DNA of 64,000 nucleotides from an uncultured Clostridia bacterium (GCA_934636105.1 CAKTZR010000004.1:1-64000), one strand, 5' to 3'; positions 1 to 7,957 are shown, counted from the stretch's first letter. Made by a program: numbers and translations. Notes: generated by a model not told the origin, from the sequence alone.

Positions 1-30
1 TGCCTGCTTGAAAAGCTGCTTATTATCGTA

Positions 31-65
31 AAAGGGTACTTTCGGAATCCGAAAGTACCCTTTTT
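31..65 (+). terminator. Rho-independent terminator of an upstream gene
   Basis: A perfect 15-bp stem (31-45 with 49-63) with a 3-nt loop runs into a T-tract. It must end transcription of a gene lying left of the window. Confidence 0.9.
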
Positions 66-77
66 GTCGACAGGCTG

Positions 78-105
78 AGAGGAGGGCATAGCGCCCTCCT
101 CTTTT
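78..105 (+). terminator. Second hairpin with T-tract
   Basis: A 9-bp GC-rich stem (79-87 with 93-101) and a 5-nt loop are followed by TTTT. It lies directly before the first gene, so it may be a back-up terminator or a leader hairpin. Confidence 0.6.
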
Positions 106-141
106 GGCATATATCCAAAAAAGAAACGCGAGGTGAAAGCA

Positions 142-765
142 ATGCGGTGCATGCTGGCGATTCAATGCGCAGTGCGGGGACTGCTGACGATCAACGGGCA
201 ATTCTGCGGGCCGGTGGATGGAGAGGGGCAGACCTTACCGGCAGCGCAGGACGCGGAAATCTTTATCGAATACAGGCCTTTGACGGAAAACGCCGAGCCG
301 CTGGCGCTGGAGCTGATTTTGGAAAACGGAAGCGCTGCCAAGCTCGAACCCGCTTCGCGCGGCTATGCGCTGCTCTGGCCGGACGGCCTGATTCAGCTTG
401 AACTGCGCCCGCAAGCGACTGATGCGCCGGAAACAGGCGAAGCCGAGCAGGCTGCGTCGAACGTGCTTCTGCGCTATTTGACCATGCGGCTGGCAGGGGA
501 TGCGGGCGCAGGCGCGATGCTGATGCGTCCGGACGCGGCGGAGGGGCTGCCCGCATATGACGCGGTTGTGCCGCTCCGCTTTGCGCCGCTGCACGCGCCG
601 GAACGCTTTGACGAGCGCGCGGGGCTGGTGACGCGGCTTGCGCCGAATATCGCGCGGGTGGATGCGGCGCTGGCCGTCACCGTGCCGACGGGGCAGGGCA
701 GGCGGATGATCGAGCGCATTGAGGTCATGCAGACCGTTATCCCAAACAAACATGCAGAAAAATAA
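142..765 (+). CDS. Hypothetical protein, 207 aa
   Basis: I do not recognise a family. ATG at 142 follows AGGTG at 131-135 with good spacing; an in-frame GTG at 133 is part of that ribosome binding site. The product has no signal peptide, membrane segment or cysteine motif. It is rich in Ala, Glu and Leu with alternating short hydrophobic and charged stretches, which suggests a soluble mostly beta protein. It stands alone between the hairpins at 31-105 and the CDF exporter. Base composition matches the neighbours, so it is probably a real lineage-specific gene. Confidence 0.7.
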   Translation: MRCMLAIQCAVRGLLTINGQFCGPVDGEGQTLPAAQDAEIFIEYRPLTENAEPLALELILENGSAAKLEPASRGYALLWPDGLIQLELRPQATDAPETGEAEQAASNVLLRYLTMRLAGDAGAGAMLMRPDAAEGLPAYDAVVPLRFAPLHAPERFDERAGLVTRLAPNIARVDAALAVTVPTGQGRRMIERIEVMQTVIPNKHAEK

Positions 766-838
766 AAAAAGGTTCAACTAACATGGAAGGAAAAGCGGAC
801 GGCGCGTCGAATCCTACGCGAAATAGCCTTTTGGGCAA

Positions 839-853
839 GGAACAATTTGTTCC
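839..853. promoter_or_regulatory. Palindrome upstream of the CDF exporter, possible operator
   Basis: GGAACA, a 3-nt centre, then TGTTCC forms a perfect 6+6 palindrome 26 nt before the CDF start. Position suggests an operator, but no regulator can be named from sequence. Confidence 0.3.
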
Positions 854-879
854 CCGATCAAAAAGGGAGCGTGTGAAAC

Positions 880-2049
880 ATGTTGACACAGTGGATTGTC
901 CGCAGGATTCCGGATTATGAAAACGTGAAAGACGAGCGCGTGCGCAGCGCCTACGGCAAGGCGGCAAGCCTGGTGGGCATCGGCTGCAACGTGCTGCTGT
1001 TTGCAGGCAAATTGTTTGCCGGACTGCTCAGCGGCTCGGTCGCGATTATGGCCGACGCGGTGAACAACCTGTCGGATGCGTCCAGCAGCCTCATCAGCCT
1101 GCTGGGCTTTAAGCTGGCCGATAAGCCCGCCGACGCGGAGCACCCCTACGGCCACGGGCGGTTTGAATACCTCTCCGGCATGACCGTCGCGGTGATGATC
1201 CTCGCCATCGGCGTGGAGCTGCTTAAAAGCAGCGTCGGCAAGATTTTTGCGCCCGATCCGGTGATTTTCAGCTGGGTGAGCGTCGGCGTGCTGGCCGCGT
1301 CGATGCTGGTGAAGCTGTGGATGGCCGCGTTCAATGCGAGCATGGGACGGCGCATCGGCTCGACCGCGCTGGAGGCCACGGCCAGCGACAGCCGAAACGA
1401 TGTCATCACCACGGGCGCGGTGCTGCTCTGCACGATCATCGCCAAATTGACCGGGCTGGAGCTGGATGGATACGTCGGCGCGGCGGTGGCGGTGTTCATC
1501 CTCATCAGCGGCGCTTCGCTGGTCAGGGAGACGCTTAGTCCGCTGCTGGGCAACGCGCCGTCGCCGGAGCTGGTCAGCCATATCCGCGAAAAGCTGATGG
1601 GCTATCCCGGCGTTCTGGGTGTGCATGATTTGATGATTCACGATTACGGCCCCGGCCGGCAGTTTGCCAGCGTGCACGTGGAGATGTCCGCGCGGCAGGA
1701 CCCGATTGCCAGCCACGACGTGATCGACGGAATCGAGCGCGACTTTTTGAAGGACGAGCGCCTGCATCTGGTTGTGCATTATGACCCGGTGGCGACGGAC
1801 GACCCGCGCGTGCCCGCTCTGCGCGAAGCCGTGAGCGCCATTTGCAAGACGATTCATCCGAAGATGACGATTCACGACCTGCGCATCGTGCCGGGAAACA
1901 AACGCGTGAACGTCGTGTTTGACTGCGTGGTGCCGTATGACTGCAAATTGAGCGAAACGGAAATCCGCCGCCGAATGACCGCTGAGCTGGGGAAGGAATA
2001 TCCGGGCTATTGCTGCATCGCGACGCTGGAAAGAAGCTACACGGAATAA
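880..2049 (+). CDS. Cation diffusion facilitator (CDF) family exporter
   Basis: A 389-aa membrane antiporter that exports divalent metal. Residues from about 30 to 220 form the transmembrane domain; the rest is a cytoplasmic ferredoxin-like (ZT_dimer) domain. The family signature HPYGHGRFE lies at about residues 88-96, after TM2. The metal site reads N-x3-D in TM2 (NNLSD) and D-x3-D in TM5 (DSRND). In characterised CDFs an ND-DD site goes with Mn2+ rather than Zn2+ (HD-HD), so manganese export is inferred. ATG at 880 is preceded by GGGAG. The gene looks monocistronic, with a hairpin terminator just after it. Confidence 0.93.
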   Translation: MLTQWIVRRIPDYENVKDERVRSAYGKAASLVGIGCNVLLFAGKLFAGLLSGSVAIMADAVNNLSDASSSLISLLGFKLADKPADAEHPYGHGRFEYLSGMTVAVMILAIGVELLKSSVGKIFAPDPVIFSWVSVGVLAASMLVKLWMAAFNASMGRRIGSTALEATASDSRNDVITTGAVLLCTIIAKLTGLELDGYVGAAVAVFILISGASLVRETLSPLLGNAPSPELVSHIREKLMGYPGVLGVHDLMIHDYGPGRQFASVHVEMSARQDPIASHDVIDGIERDFLKDERLHLVVHYDPVATDDPRVPALREAVSAICKTIHPKMTIHDLRIVPGNKRVNVVFDCVVPYDCKLSETEIRRRMTAELGKEYPGYCCIATLERSYTE

Positions 2050-2052
2050 AAG

Positions 2053-2093
2053 AAAAGCTGTCTGGGCCTTGCGAAAGGGAAGGACAGCTTTTT
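2053..2093 (+). terminator. Terminator after the CDF exporter
   Basis: AAAAGCTGTC (2054-2063) pairs with GACAGCTTTT (2083-2092) and ends in Ts just after the stop codon. Confidence 0.75.
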
Positions 2094-2101
2094 GATATGA
2101 A

Positions 2102-2177
2102 CAGTAAATGGGAACATTGTAGGGGCGCGCATTGCGCGTCCGCTTTTTATGCGGAATTTGTTTTGGCTCATTTACTG
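2102..2177. repeat. Family C repeat: GGGGCGCGCATTGCGCG palindrome inside a 9-bp inverted repeat
   Basis: The core AGGGGCGCGCATTGCGCGTC also occurs at 39914-39957, and a partial copy lies near 31291. Here the core is bracketed by CAGTAAATG (2102-2110) and CATTTACTG (2169-2177), giving a 76-bp MITE-like unit. It lies between the CDF terminator and the next gene. Confidence 0.6.
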
Positions 2178-2251
2178 ATATGAAAATTTTTCCAAACATG
2201 AAATTTGGACGCGCTTTGCTTCGTCTTATAGACAGAAAGGACGGGAAGCGT

Positions 2252-3757
2252 ATGATTCGAAAACTTTTTACGGTGCTTTTCGGGCTGCTTCTTTGGGCGG
2301 GCATAGCCTGCGCCGAGACGAGCGGGGAAATCGCGCTGGCGGCGTACCCCGGCTATGCCATTGCGTCCAGCGCGTCGGGCGACGGCTTTGACGCGTTCGC
2401 ACTGGAAAACGGGGACAAGACCGCACTGTGCATCGTGGAGGATGGAAAGCTGACGATTGCCAACGAGCGGGCTTTTGAAGCGGGGATGGACGTAAGCGTT
2501 TATGTCGATACGGACGGCGAGTCCCTGTTTGTCAGTTACGACATGGAATATGAATATATTACGCTGCATGCGGCGTATCGGAACGGCATATGGAGCAACG
2601 CGGATGTGACGTGTACCGCGCAGGAGCCGTCGGGCGGCGCGACGCTCTATTCCGAAACGAATTGGTATGCGGCGGACGGTCTGCTGTACGTAAACGATGC
2701 AGTTTACGACGAAAACGAGAACTTGCAGCCGGATAGTGAGCGGCAGTATGAGATTCCTATTGGCACGGATTTTGACATGTCCCTTGGCGGCATCGACATG
2801 ACCCGCTTCCCCAAAAGTGTGGAGGGGCTGACCGTGACCTACAACATGTTCCCGACGGGGCTGGCCGCGCCGCTGCTGGATGAAGGGGACATGCTGCTGC
2901 AAATCGGCGTGTATCCGTCGTATACGGTGCTGCTGCTTCAAAGCGCGGACGGCAGTCGGCGTGTGCGCGTCAGTGAGCGCAACGGCAGGGCAAATGTATG
3001 GCGGGACAGCGTGGCGCTGAGCAGCTCGACTACGCTGGATCTCTTTCATGCGGGCGACAATCAGATATTTCTGGAAGAAAATGGAAAGACGTTTTTCTTC
3101 CGCAGAACGCGGCAGGGCAGATGGCTTTTCACGGGCATGATGGATGCAGATGTGTTGAATGTGGGTGTGGACTGCGTGCGCGTTGACGAAAGCGGCGGTG
3201 GCGGCAAAAACGATGGGGATATCTACGGAAAGAGCGAGCCGCTTGATTTGATGAAAATTCCCGTCGAACAGTGGCCGACCAGCAGGGAAGAAGCCGCTGC
3301 GCGGCTGGATACGGATGCTTACGCCTTTGTGAACAACGACAATCCGGCGGACAGGCTGCACCTGCGGGAAGCGCCAAACCGGAACGCCCAATCGCTGGGC
3401 AAATTCTACAACCGTACGCCGGTACAGATTCTTGCATGGGAGGGCGACTGGGCGTACGTGGAGATTGGCACGGGCGAAGCGCATCTGTATGGCTATATGA
3501 TGACGAAATATCTGGTGCGCGGCGGCGATGACATGAGCGTGAGCTGTGCGTTTGAAATGCTGACGCCGCTTGAAGAACTGAAGGAAGGCGCGCCGATTTA
3601 CTACGAGCCGGACGACACGACGGAGGAAATCGGACGCTTTGTCGGCAGCGACGAATACGTCATCGGCGTATACGGCGACGATTGGGTGATTGTGATGACG
3701 TGGGACGGCAACGTGGGCTATGTACGGCGTGCGGATTTGTGGGAAGGGAACGGCTAA
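2252..3757 (+). CDS. Secreted protein with C-terminal SH3b domain
   Basis: A 501-aa exported protein of unknown role. ATG at 2252 follows AAAGGACGGG and starts a classic signal peptide (basic MIRK, hydrophobic core, cleavage near ACAET). An upstream in-frame start at 2132 would put 40 residues before the signal and is rejected. A long beta-rich middle region is unlike anything I know. At about residues 365-425 there is a bacterial SH3 domain (LHLREAPNRNAQSLGKF..W..V), typical of wall or peptide binding, and a weaker SH3-like copy may follow at the C-terminus. No catalytic domain is seen. A wall- or environment-sensing role is inference. Confidence 0.8.
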   Translation: MIRKLFTVLFGLLLWAGIACAETSGEIALAAYPGYAIASSASGDGFDAFALENGDKTALCIVEDGKLTIANERAFEAGMDVSVYVDTDGESLFVSYDMEYEYITLHAAYRNGIWSNADVTCTAQEPSGGATLYSETNWYAADGLLYVNDAVYDENENLQPDSERQYEIPIGTDFDMSLGGIDMTRFPKSVEGLTVTYNMFPTGLAAPLLDEGDMLLQIGVYPSYTVLLLQSADGSRRVRVSERNGRANVWRDSVALSSSTTLDLFHAGDNQIFLEENGKTFFFRRTRQGRWLFTGMMDADVLNVGVDCVRVDESGGGGKNDGDIYGKSEPLDLMKIPVEQWPTSREEAAARLDTDAYAFVNNDNPADRLHLREAPNRNAQSLGKFYNRTPVQILAWEGDWAYVEIGTGEAHLYGYMMTKYLVRGGDDMSVSCAFEMLTPLEELKEGAPIYYEPDDTTEEIGRFVGSDEYVIGVYGDDWVIVMTWDGNVGYVRRADLWEGNG

Positions 3758-3810
3758 AAGCGGCCTGAGGGAAGTCAGGTATCGCTTCGCAAGGGCTTAA
3801 GAAAGATATC

Positions 3811-3857
3811 AAAAAAAGCACCCGCCGTGCCATTCAGCGCGGCGGGTGCTGCTTTTG
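3811..3857. terminator. Bidirectional terminator between convergent genes
   Basis: AGCACCCGCCG (3818-3828) pairs with CGGCGGGTGCT (3840-3850). The A-tract on the left gives a strong T-tract for the minus-strand DUF1858 gene; the right side serves the SH3b gene. Confidence 0.88.
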
Positions 3858-3863
3858 AAAAAA

Positions 3864-4070
3864 TTACTTGCCTTCCTTATCGTCGAAATACTCGTTGAGC
3901 GCGGCGACGAGCGCGGTCGCGTCAATGCCGTGAACGAGGCTCGCCTCGGCGATGGACTCCAAAGACGCATGCGGGCAGTACAGGCAGTGCATGCCATAAG
4001 ACATAAACACCGGAGCGACTTCGGGATCCATGCGCATCACTTCGGCGATGGACATTTCAGGGGTAATCAT
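3864..4070 (-). CDS. DUF1858 domain protein
   Basis: A 68-aa protein that is one complete DUF1858 domain: an ITPEMSIAEVM start, a middle APVFMSYGMHCLYC with the conserved C-x2-C, then a helical C-terminus ending in acidic and basic residues. The ATG at 4070 is preceded by GAGGG; upstream in-frame codons lack a site. DUF1858 proteins are common in anaerobes, often beside hybrid-cluster or redox proteins, and the cysteine pair is thought to bind metal or act in redox chemistry. The next minus-strand gene upstream (NrdD-like) could be co-transcribed. Confidence 0.88.
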   Translation of the reverse strand: MITPEMSIAEVMRMDPEVAPVFMSYGMHCLYCPHASLESIAEASLVHGIDATALVAALNEYFDDKEGK

Positions 4071-4179
4071 CGGGAAATCCCTCTTTCTATAATCGGATTT
4101 GATGGGCGTAAGCCTTTTTCTATCATACACCATTTTGCTCAAGCTGGCAAGGAAAAATGCAGCGAACGCCGGGAAAAAC

Positions 4180-4452
4180 TTATTGCAGCGCGATACCGTG
4201 CTTCACGCGGTCGCGCTCCTCGGCGCGCTTGGCGTTGTTGAAGCGGTCGAGCGTGCCGACCAGATAGCCCGTGATGCGGCGGATGCGGTCGAACGGCTGA
4301 TTCTGATAATGATACGCCAGCTCGACGTATTCGCCGTCCAGCCGAACGTCAATCGCGTCCGGCTCGCGGCCATAGAGCTGCTGACCGCGCGCGATGTAGG
4401 CGTTGATTTCTTCCTGCGGGCAGTCGCCGCCGGTTATATTGACCCTGCACAT
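4180..4452 (-). CDS. Small stand-alone NrdD C-terminal-like protein
   Basis: A 90-aa protein matching only the C-terminal part of anaerobic (class III) ribonucleotide reductase: RRITGYLVG at about residues 57-65, then RFNNAKRAEERDRVKH. In full-length NrdD this segment follows the zinc cysteines and carries the RxxGYL glycyl-radical loop. The 10-stranded catalytic barrel is absent and the N-terminus has two cysteines (C2, C11). Short proteins of this kind are annotated in Clostridia as anaerobic ribonucleoside-triphosphate reductase. ATG at 4452 follows GGGAGG. It could be a spare-part radical domain in the manner of GrcA, or a regulator; that is inference. Confidence 0.75.
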   Translation of the reverse strand: MCRVNITGGDCPQEEINAYIARGQQLYGREPDAIDVRLDGEYVELAYHYQNQPFDRIRRITGYLVGTLDRFNNAKRAEERDRVKHGIALQ

Positions 4453-4523
4453 GGCAAAGACCTCCCATATCTTGTAGACGTTGAAATTATTATACCACTA
4501 AATGTTGAAAAGTAAAGAGGAAA

Positions 4524-4686
4524 ACTCCTTCAGTCACGGCTGCGCCGTGCCAGCTCCCTCTAAGAGGGAGCCTTGTAATCAGGTGTTTTCCTTCTAAGAA
4601 AAAAAGAAAGATGCTCTATTGTTTATAAAAATATAAAAAGCCTCCCTCTTTGAGGGAGGTGGATGCCGAAGGCAGACGGAAGGAGT
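4524..4686. repeat. Family A composite repeat, copy 1 (downstream of trpS)
   Basis: The ends are ACTCCTTC and GAAGGAGT. It holds two palindromic arms, CTCCCTC-taa-GAGGGAG (left) and CCTCCCTC-ttt-GAGGGAGG (right), around an AT-rich spacer of about 60 bp. The last T lies in the trpS stop codon. Read on the minus strand, the right arm is a hairpin followed by CTTTTTATATTTT, so it probably serves as the trpS terminator. Related copies: 5740, 15954 (half), 25460 and 36562. Confidence 0.85.
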
Positions 4687-5699
4687 TACTTCGCGATAAA
4701 CCCGATTTTCTTCATCGCCTTGGAGAGCGTGCGCTCGGCCAGACGGCCCGCGCGCTCCGCGCCCTGACGATAAACCGTCTCCAGATATGCCTTATCGCCC
4801 ATGTAGCGGTTGTAATCCGCCTGAATCGGTTCGAGCGTCGCGATGATCGCGTCGGCGACAGTGCTCTTGAGATCGCCATAGCCCTTGCCCGCGAACGATT
4901 CAACCGTCTTATCCATCGGCTCGCCCGTCAGCGCGCAGAGCATCGCCAGCAGGTTGGAAACGCCCGGCTTGTTCTCCGCGTCAAAGCGGATTTCGGAATC
5001 GGAATCCGTCACCGCGCGGCGCAGCTTGCGGCGCACCACGTCCGCGCCGTCGAGCATGGAGATGAAGCAGTCGTCCGGGTCGGATTTGCTCATCTTGCGC
5101 TTCGGGTCCTGCAGGCTCATCACGCGCGCACCCAGCTTCGGATAATAACCCTCCGGAATCGTGAACACGTTGCCATACAGGCCGTTGAAGCGGGTCGCGA
5201 TATCGCGGCAGATTTCAAGATGCTGGGTCTGATCCACGCCGACCGGAACGAGGTTCGCCTGATAGAGCAGAATGTCGCCTGCCATCAGCACCGGGTAGGT
5301 GAACAGGCCGCAGTTGATGTTGTCCGCGTGCTTGGCGCTCTTATCCTTGAACTGCGTCATGCGGCTCATTTCGCCCATGTAGGTGTAGCAGTTGAGCAGC
5401 CAGTTCATCTCTGCGTGCTGATGCACATGGCTCTGAAAAAAGAGCACGTTCTTTTCCGGGTCAAGGCCGATGGCCAGCAGCAGCGCCAGCAGATGAATGG
5501 ACTGCGCGCGCAGCTTCGTCGGCTCCTGGCGCACCGTGATGGCGTGCAGATCGGCAATCATATACAGGCAGTCGTATTGATCCTCAAGCAGCTTCCAGTT
5601 GCGCATCGCGCCGATGTAGTTGCCCAGCGTCGGCGTGCCGGAAGGCTGAATGCCGGAAAGAATGCGCTGTTTTTTCACCGTCGTGGTCTGTTGTTCCAT
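4686..5699 (-). CDS. trpS: Tryptophan--tRNA ligase
   Basis: Class I aminoacyl-tRNA synthetase charging tRNA-Trp. It is 337 aa, the normal length for the bacterial enzyme. The HIGH-like motif region reads SGIQPSGTPTLGNYIG near the N-terminus, and the KMSKS loop is KRKMSKSDPDD at about residue 200. Tryptophan-binding segments such as YPVLMAGDILLY, VPVGVDQTQHLE and the AIMN-like C-terminal helices are in place. The gene is monocistronic with its own promoter at 5898-5926. Repeat elements lie in its leader (5740-5864) and at its stop. No T-box or trp leader is visible, unlike many Bacillota trpS genes. Confidence 0.97.
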   Translation of the reverse strand: MEQQTTTVKKQRILSGIQPSGTPTLGNYIGAMRNWKLLEDQYDCLYMIADLHAITVRQEPTKLRAQSIHLLALLLAIGLDPEKNVLFFQSHVHQHAEMNWLLNCYTYMGEMSRMTQFKDKSAKHADNINCGLFTYPVLMAGDILLYQANLVPVGVDQTQHLEICRDIATRFNGLYGNVFTIPEGYYPKLGARVMSLQDPKRKMSKSDPDDCFISMLDGADVVRRKLRRAVTDSDSEIRFDAENKPGVSNLLAMLCALTGEPMDKTVESFAGKGYGDLKSTVADAIIATLEPIQADYNRYMGDKAYLETVYRQGAERAGRLAERTLSKAMKKIGFIAK

Positions 5700-5739
5700 A
5701 AAGCAAAATCTCCTTTAAGCGCCCGTGGGCGCGTGGTCT

Positions 5740-5864
5740 ACTCCTTCCGTCTGCCTTCGGCAGCCACCTCCCTCTAAGAGGGAGGCTTTATTCTATTGCT
5801 GTCACAGCTTAGAGCCAAAGGCTCCATCTTTGAGGGAGCTGTCAGCGAAGCTGACTGAAGGAGT
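5740..5864. repeat. Family A composite repeat, copy 2 (in the trpS leader)
   Basis: Same architecture as copy 1: ACTCCTTC ... GAAGGAGT ends, and arms CCTCCCTC-taa-GAGGGAGG and a decayed GCTCCatCTTtGAGGGAGC. It lies between the trpS promoter and the trpS start, so it should be transcribed as part of the 5' leader. It fills most of the 330-bp gap between trpS and the GT2-GtrA gene. Confidence 0.85.
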
Positions 5865-5897
5865 TGGATAACGCAAATCAACTTATGAACTTTATTC

Positions 5898-5926
5898 ATT
5901 TTATCACAAAGGCAGAAACCGCGCAA
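5898..5926 (-). promoter_or_regulatory. Promoter for trpS
   Basis: On the minus strand TTGCGC, a 17-nt spacer, TAAAAT. Transcription would start near 5891 and run about 190 nt, through repeat copy 2, to the trpS start. Confidence 0.65.
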
Positions 5927-5943
5927 GGAAAACACGCCGCTGA

Positions 5944-5972
5944 TTGACTTTTGGACGGACGGGCGCTATACT
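5944..5972 (+). promoter_or_regulatory. Sigma-A promoter for the GT2-GtrA gene
   Basis: TTGACT (5944-5949), 17-nt spacer, TATACT (5967-5972), about 58 nt before the start codon. It diverges from the trpS promoter 18 bp away. Confidence 0.88.
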
Positions 5973-6029
5973 ATTTGCATGTCTGCCCGACCCAAACGGG
6001 CATAACAACAAGAGCAACGAGGAGTCGTT

Positions 6030-7064
6030 ATGGAGAAGCAAGATACCTTCCGCGTCGTTGTGCTTATCCCCGCCTATAAGCCGGATGAGCGCCTGATTCA
6101 GCTGACGCGCGAGTTAAAGGAAGAAAAGCTCGACGTGCTGCTGGTGGATGACGGCGGCCAGAAGCCGTTCGCGCCGATTTTTGAGCAGTGCCGCGCGCTG
6201 GGCGCGGAGGTTGCCGTGCATGCGGTCAATCAGGGCAAGGGCCGCGCGCTCAAGACCGGCCTGAACGCCGCGATGAACATCTGGCCGGATTTGTCCGGCG
6301 TGGTGACGGCGGATGCGGACGGCCAGCACACCCTGCGCGACATTCTGCGCATTATCGAGGCCATGCGCGAGCATCCGAATGCGCTGGTGCTCGGCTCGCG
6401 CGAGTTCACCGGGGACGTGCCGTTCAAGAGCCGCTGGGGCAACCGGATCACCCGCTTTGTGTATGCCCTCGCCAGCGGCGTGCATGTTTCCGATACGCAG
6501 ACGGGTCTGCGCGGCCTGCCCGCATGCGCCATTCCCGCGATGATTACCATCGACGGAGAGCGGTACGAATACGAAATGAACGTGCTGCTCAAACTGCGCG
6601 ATATGAAACTCGGCGTGGTCGAAGTGCCGATTGAGACGATCTATATCGACGATAACTCCGGCAGCCATTTCAACCCCGTTCGCGACGCGATCCGCATTTA
6701 TGCGGTCATTTTCAAATACCTGTTCTCCTCGGTCACGTCCTTTGCGGTGGATTATCTGCTGTATTGGCTGTGCCTGGGCGTGTTCAAGCTCGCGCCGCTG
6801 GTCAGCTATGCCTTAGCGCGTCTGGTGTCCTCGCAGGTGAATTATCATCTCAACAAGCATACCGTGTTCTCCGGCCGCGGCGGCAAGCATTCCATGACCA
6901 AGTATTATGCGCTGGCCGTGGTGCAGGGGCTTCTGGGCGCGGGACTGGTGCAGTTCCTGCCGACCGTTCTGCCGATTTCGGCGGCGGTGATCAAGATTCC
7001 GGTCGATCTTCTGCTCTTTGCGGTCAGCTACTTCATTCAGCGCGACTTTGTGTTTGACAAGTGA
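6030..7064 (+). CDS. Fused GT2 glycosyltransferase and GtrA-like flippase domain
   Basis: 344 aa with two parts. Residues 1-225 are a family 2 glycosyltransferase of the dolichol-phosphate-sugar synthase type: VVLIPAYKPDE nucleotide-binding start, TADADGQH metal/UDP site, then ETIYIDDNSGSHFN. Residues 230-344 are a GtrA-like four-helix membrane domain (YLFSSVTSFAVDYLLYW ... FVFDK). GtrB-type enzymes load a sugar on undecaprenyl phosphate and GtrA proteins are proposed to flip it, so the fusion couples both steps, probably for cell-surface glycosylation. ATG follows AACGAGGAG. It overlaps the CPBP gene by one base, suggesting an operon. Confidence 0.93.
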   Translation: MEKQDTFRVVVLIPAYKPDERLIQLTRELKEEKLDVLLVDDGGQKPFAPIFEQCRALGAEVAVHAVNQGKGRALKTGLNAAMNIWPDLSGVVTADADGQHTLRDILRIIEAMREHPNALVLGSREFTGDVPFKSRWGNRITRFVYALASGVHVSDTQTGLRGLPACAIPAMITIDGERYEYEMNVLLKLRDMKLGVVEVPIETIYIDDNSGSHFNPVRDAIRIYAVIFKYLFSSVTSFAVDYLLYWLCLGVFKLAPLVSYALARLVSSQVNYHLNKHTVFSGRGGKHSMTKYYALAVVQGLLGAGLVQFLPTVLPISAAVIKIPVDLLLFAVSYFIQRDFVFDK

Positions 7065-7957
7065 TGGATGGATTGAAGAAAAGCAAGGCGCGGCGGCGTG
7101 TGCGCACGCGCGTCGCGCTTTTTTTGAGCCTTGCTTCGCTGGCAGGGCTATACCTGCTTCGCCTGCTGGGCGCGGCGCTGCATGTGTCGGGGCTGTCCTC
7201 CGTCACGCTTTCGACGGCGGGGACGCTGCTGTGCTTCCTGCTGCCCGCGCTGGCGGGGCTGTTCATGCTGGACGGCGACCAGCACCGGCTGATTGCGCTT
7301 CGGGCGTTGAGCGCGCAGCATGTGCTGTGTCTGGCGGCGGCTGGCGCGCTGTTCGTCGGCCCGGCGGCGCTTTTGGCCGAGCTTCCGAATGCAATGCTTC
7401 GGCTCTGCGGCGTGGAGCTGGCGCAGACGGCGGTTTCCGTGCCGGATTCTGCGTTGTTTCTGCCGATGCTGCTGCAAAGCGCGCTGCTTGCGCCCATCTG
7501 TGAGGAGCTGTTTTTCCGCGGCTGCCTGATGGGCGCGTTCGCCAAAGCGGGCAAAGGAAAAGCGATTGCCGCGGCGGCGCTGCTGTTTGCGGCGGCGCAC
7601 GGCATAGACGCGGCGTTTCTGCCGCGATTCCTTTTCGGCTGTCTGCTGGGGCTGATGGCGCGGCGGACGGGCTCGATCCTTGCGCCGATGCTGATGCACG
7701 GCTGCTACAATGCGGCGGTGCTGCTGGTGAGCTTTTCGGGGCTGACGCTGGCGGGAAATTCGCTGCTTTTCTGCACGCTTGGCTTGATGAGCGCGGTGCT
7801 CTGCTTCGCGATGGTTGCGCGTGTGTATCTCGCGCGGGCGAACCGTGCGCCCGTTGAATGGGGCGGCGCGCTGACCCGAAAGGAAATCGCAAAAATTGTC
7901 GCGGCGGTGCTGGCGGTGACCGCCGCCGTGATCGTATCGGGGGTGACGAAGCCGTGA
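7064..7957 (+). CDS. CPBP family intramembrane metalloprotease
   Basis: A 297-aa integral membrane protein with about eight hydrophobic segments. The CAAX protease / bacteriocin-processing signature is present: EELFFRG with the paired glutamates at about residue 149, the second-motif histidine in AAHGIDAAF, and the third motif MLMHGCYN. The family (glutamic-type intramembrane endopeptidases, Rce1-like) processes peptides or confers bacteriocin self-immunity; the substrate here is unknown. ATG at 7064 shares a base with the stop of the GT gene (a GTG at 7061 is an alternative). The end overlaps rlmH by four bases. Confidence 0.9.
   Translation: MDGLKKSKARRRVRTRVALFLSLASLAGLYLLRLLGAALHVSGLSSVTLSTAGTLLCFLLPALAGLFMLDGDQHRLIALRALSAQHVLCLAAAGALFVGPAALLAELPNAMLRLCGVELAQTAVSVPDSALFLPMLLQSALLAPICEELFFRGCLMGAFAKAGKGKAIAAAALLFAAAHGIDAAFLPRFLFGCLLGLMARRTGSILAPMLMHGCYNAAVLLVSFSGLTLAGNSLLFCTLGLMSAVLCFAMVARVYLARANRAPVEWGGALTRKEIAKIVAAVLAVTAAVIVSGVTKP

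Noticed and set aside
814..2304. Long open frame antisense to the CDF exporter
   Set aside because: Arg/His/Gln-rich low-complexity translation, no ribosome binding site, and it mirrors a clear gene. High GC makes such antisense frames common here (also 26576-28375, 31564-33222, 33493-34869, 48898-50535, 54484-56271 and 61463-62911).
4524..5864. Composite transposon carrying trpS
   Set aside because: Two repeats flank the gene, but there is no transposase, the copies differ in arm modules and length, and no target duplication is seen. Non-autonomous repeats are enough to explain it.
5700..5900. T-box or tryptophan leader for trpS
   Set aside because: I searched the leader for the conserved T-box sequence and for Trp codon runs. 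Only the family A repeat is there.
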